DNA of 13,058 bases, taken from the NCBI GenBank assembly GCA_029858245.1, contig JAOUFL010000035.1:1-13058 (forward strand), in the 5' to 3' direction. Each line of letters begins with the position of its first letter. Position 1 is the stretch's first letter. The notes below the pieces were generated by a model. The model did no database searches. It saw nothing but the letters and a program-made list of their open reading frames with translations, and was not told where the DNA came from. The position numbers and the translations under genes were made by a program. This document shows, one piece after another, positions 12,101-13,058 of the stretch. The stretch comes from Candidatus Zixiibacteriota bacterium. Lineage in GTDB: Bacteria > Zixibacteria > MSB-5A5 > RBG-16-43-9.

Positions 12101-12250
12101 AAATTCCTCTGTCTTCCCTTTTAATTCGTCATCCGATAAAGATTTAGACTTCTCGAAGAATCTATTTATCTCTTCAATAACAGGTTTGATCTTCTTTATA
12201 TCCCGCCCGTGTTTGGAGCCGAAGATCCTGGTTAAAATATTTTCAGCCAT
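9200..12250 (-). CDS. secA: Preprotein translocase ATPase SecA
   Basis: SecA pushes unfolded preproteins through SecYEG using ATP. At 1016 residues it is longer than the E. coli (901) and B. subtilis (841) proteins. Walker A is ATGEGKT at 135-141; the DEVD box is at 241-244, with VLIDEARTP following. NBD2 shows NMAGRGTDIKLG at 623-634 and the arginine-finger segment RQLRGRSGRQGDPGSS at 685-700. The scaffold and wing domains follow. The C-terminus ends in a SEC-C zinc motif with Cys1002, Cys1004, Cys1013 and Cys1014. Extra length comes from an insertion of about 90 residues in the preprotein cross-linking domain (about 272-365), a four-cysteine insert at 637-668, and a linker before SEC-C. GAGGAG eight bases upstream supports the ATG, and a good promoter lies just ahead. 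Confidence 0.99.
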   Translation of the reverse strand: MAENILTRIFGSKHGRDIKKIKPVIEEINRFFEKSKSLSDDELKGKTEEFKKRIKDHLEPYTIEETSQDELKKAEQEILDELLPEAYAVVKESCRRLLGKKWEVCGIEIEWDMVPFDVQLIGAVVLHQGKIAEMATGEGKTLVATMPLYLNALLGKGVHLVTVNDYLARRDSEWMGEVYKFLGLTVGCIQNQMDNAQRKIQYNCDINYGTNNEFGFDYLRDNMSIRAEDRVQRGFQYAIVDEVDSVLIDEARTPLIISGPVSQSTQRYKEMQPLVEQLVKKQMVLSNKLVAEGEKLLEEGNEYEAGLKLLTAQRGAPKNKRLLKLLKEPGVKKLITRVELDCLRDKKLNEIDDFLYYSIDEKENSTNLNEMGRSMLSPQEQALFVIPDITEGIQQIDTDEKLSIQEKLEKKEELYRLHAERSEKVHNISQLLKAYSLFEKDVEYVVQDGKVLIVDEFTGRLMPGRRYSDGLHQAIEAKEGVKVEGETQTLATVTLQNYFRLYKKLAGMTGTAETEAGEFWEIYKLDVVVIPTNEPVRRIEFDDVIYRTKREKYNAIIEEIKECLQAGRPALVGTVSVDVSETLSRMLKREGIKHSVLNAKYHQQEAEIVAYAGKPGTVTIATNMAGRGTDIKLGQGVVKSPYCRLISENPEGRCPYLEELGCYDNVPCGLHIIGTERHEARRIDRQLRGRSGRQGDPGSSRFYLSLEDDLMRLFGSDRIAGVMDRLGVKEGEVIQHGIVTKAIERAQKRVEAQNFAIRKHLLEYDNVMNQQREVIYDKRVAALEGVDLKEDVLDLIQRVVENKIEQFTASREYPENWNLGGLREELRKIFLLELKFKDEDIPKLTQEELKEKVTGAVREIYDIKEKAYGPEIMRQLERFAMLQAIDERWKDHLYELDMLKTGIGLRAYGQKDPLIEYKRESFQMFTEMLENVDEEALSLIYKLQVRGKEEQVKRREPQRELQAIHQEAVGMGYSTTHQAEEVAPGKSKPIKVGPKVGRNDPCPCGSGKKYKKCCGA

Positions 12251-12295
12251 CTTAAAAACTCCTCTATGTTTCCTAATAGAGTACGAAGTTTTTCT

Positions 12296-12324
12296 ATAAT
12301 ATCAAAAAAGGAATGATTTTGCAA
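12296..12324 (-). promoter_or_regulatory. Sigma70-type promoter of secA
   Basis: On the minus strand TTGCAA (12319-12324), a 17-base spacer and TATTAT (12296-12301). The predicted start near 12289 leaves a leader of about 39 bases with GAGGAG before the ATG. The -10 matches five of six consensus bases and the -35 matches four. Confidence 0.7.
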
Positions 12325-12333
12325 TAAAAAAAT

Positions 12334-12483
12334 GTTGCCCCATTCAACCTGTCTCTACCAATCGTTAAGGCAAAGGATATGATCTATGTGACAGATGAGG
12401 AAGAATATAAATTCGCTAAAGATCACATACCTGTACAGCATTTAAGCTCTCAAATCAGAAAAATATATTTGACAACTAACTAA
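12334..12483 (+). pseudogene. Possible gene remnant or leader ORF, unrecognised
   Basis: An open frame on the plus strand encodes VAPFNLSLPIVKAKDMIYVTD and onward to a TAA at 12481-12483. Its only ATG (12379) would give 34 residues, without a convincing ribosome site. The residue mix (LPIVKAKDMI, then acidic and charged stretches) looks protein-like, as if it were the C-terminal tail of a larger gene whose front is missing. The HNH promoter -35 overlaps its end. I do not recognise the family. It could equally be chance. Confidence 0.25.
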
Positions 12484-12496
12484 AAATACATAAATT
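12469..12496 (+). promoter_or_regulatory. Probable promoter of the HNH gene
   Basis: A perfect TTGACA -35 (12469-12474), a 16-base spacer and TAAATT (12491-12496) as -10, which matches four of six consensus bases. The expected start near 12503 leaves a leader of about 20 bases with GGAGG before the TTG start. Confidence 0.5.
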
Positions 12497-12522
12497 ACTT
12501 AAAAATAAAGCTGGAGGAACCT

Positions 12523-13035
12523 TTGAGTAAGCTTTCGAGCAATGTATTGGTATTAAACCAGAATTATGAGCCACTTTCGGTGTGCACGGTGAAAAGGGCA
12601 GTGGTGATGATTTTTCTGGGAAAGGCAGAATTGATTGAGAAATACGATGGGGATTCCATTCGCTCGATTAGCTGGACCTTACCTGTACCCAGTGTGGTGC
12701 GTCTGGACCTTCATGTTAAAGTTCCTCCTAAGAGGGTCATGCTCTCACGCAAGAACGTGATCAAGCGGGATGGACATCGCTGCCAATACTGTGGAGCAAG
12801 CCATCTGCCTATGACTGTGGATCATGTAATCCCCAAAATCTATGGAGGAAAAGACACCTGGGAAAATCTGGTCTGTGCTTGTATTAAGTGCAATAACATA
12901 AAGGGAAACCAGACTCTGGAACAGGCTGGCTTTAAGCTTTTACGCAGGCCCAGAATCCCAAATCATATAACTTTTTTACAGCGGTTTATCGGGATCTCGG
13001 ATAATCGCTGGAAACAATATCTGTTTCTGGATTGA
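12523..13035 (+). CDS. HNH endonuclease family protein
   Basis: A 170-residue protein. The first 70 residues are a conserved-looking N-terminal part (NVLVLNQNYEPLSVCTVKRAVVMIFLGKAE), followed by an HNH nuclease domain. Zinc ligands are Cys87 and Cys90 (CQYC) and Cys120 and Cys123 (CIKCN). The catalytic Asp100-His101 lies in TVDHVIPK, Asn115 in WENLV, and the NNIKGNQ segment closes the fold. The family is common in bacterial chromosomes, often without a mobile-element context, and its cellular role is generally unassigned; a DNA-cleaving activity is inferred from the intact motif. The start is TTG, chosen because GGAGG (12513-12517) sits five bases upstream and no better ATG precedes the N-terminal motif. 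The stop TGA overlaps the next ATG, so the two genes are probably translated together. Confidence 0.92.
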   Translation: MSKLSSNVLVLNQNYEPLSVCTVKRAVVMIFLGKAELIEKYDGDSIRSISWTLPVPSVVRLDLHVKVPPKRVMLSRKNVIKRDGHRCQYCGASHLPMTVDHVIPKIYGGKDTWENLVCACIKCNNIKGNQTLEQAGFKLLRRPRIPNHITFLQRFIGISDNRWKQYLFLD

Positions 13036-13058
13036 TGAAGAAGATTATATTAAGCGGA
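13035..13058 (+). CDS. Start of a gene cut by the right edge
   Basis: ATG at 13035-13037 overlaps the HNH stop codon (TGATG) and opens a frame reading MKKIILSG to the window end. The overlap points to translational coupling. The eight residues resemble the start of proteins such as tryptophanyl-tRNA synthetase (which often begins with a similar LSG followed by MRPTG) or MurG-like enzymes, but this is far too little for a call. Confidence 0.5.

Larger units (their letters stand above)
12251..12522. other. Divergent spacer between secA and the HNH gene
   Basis: Holds the secA promoter on the minus strand, a short frame of uncertain status (12334-12483), and a probable promoter for the HNH gene on the plus strand. 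The two flanking genes are transcribed away from each other, so this is the only divergent junction in the window. Confidence 0.7.

Overview
The window is an ordinary bacterial chromosomal segment, moderately AT-rich, with short spacers. Almost everything is read from the minus strand; only the last gene and a clipped successor run on the plus strand. It contains no rRNA, tRNA, CRISPR array, transposase or phage gene. SecA carries a large insertion in its preprotein cross-linking domain of the kind I associate with the Bacteroidetes/Chlorobi (FCB) side of the bacterial tree. Together with the many palindromic and short tandem intergenic repeats, this suggests an uncultured FCB-type lineage. 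That placement is an inference and is not firm.

Layout, left to right. (1) Positions 1-4410 hold a riboflavin operon transcribed right to left: promoter, FMN riboswitch with an intrinsic terminator, then ribD, ribE, ribBA, ribH and nusB, and probably a further gene cut by the left edge. All four riboflavin enzymes needed to go from GTP and ribulose-5-phosphate to riboflavin are present and look intact, apart from the pathway phosphatase, which is usually encoded elsewhere. (2) Positions 4484-7210 hold a stand-alone receiver protein and a membrane-anchored triple-GAF sensor. The sensor's histidine kinase part is degenerate: the phosphoacceptor His is replaced and there is no ATPase domain. A diverged 27-bp inverted repeat brackets the sensor gene. 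(3) Positions 7532-8830 hold an AHSA1/SRPBCC-like protein and an ICMT-like membrane methyltransferase, separated by a cluster of palindromes. (4) Positions 8831-9199 are a repeat-rich spacer with no gene. (5) Positions 9200-12250 are secA, with its own promoter. (6) From 12523 on the plus strand there is a small HNH endonuclease-like gene with a TTG start. The next gene overlaps its stop codon and is cut by the right edge.

The main regulatory story is the riboswitch. A nine-base segment at the 5' edge of the FMN aptamer is perfectly complementary to the 5' arm of the terminator just before ribD. This gives a simple prediction: FMN-bound aptamer permits termination, free aptamer allows antitermination. 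The most unusual non-coding content is twofold. One part is a set of unrelated 7-8-bp degenerate tandem repeats placed in several spacers, including inside the riboswitch expression platform. The other is a set of hairpins, several of which start with a shared GTAGRG edge. I do not see a clearly new defence or metabolic system. The best leads are the kinase-less sensor with its flanking inverted repeat, and the four-cysteine insert in SecA.
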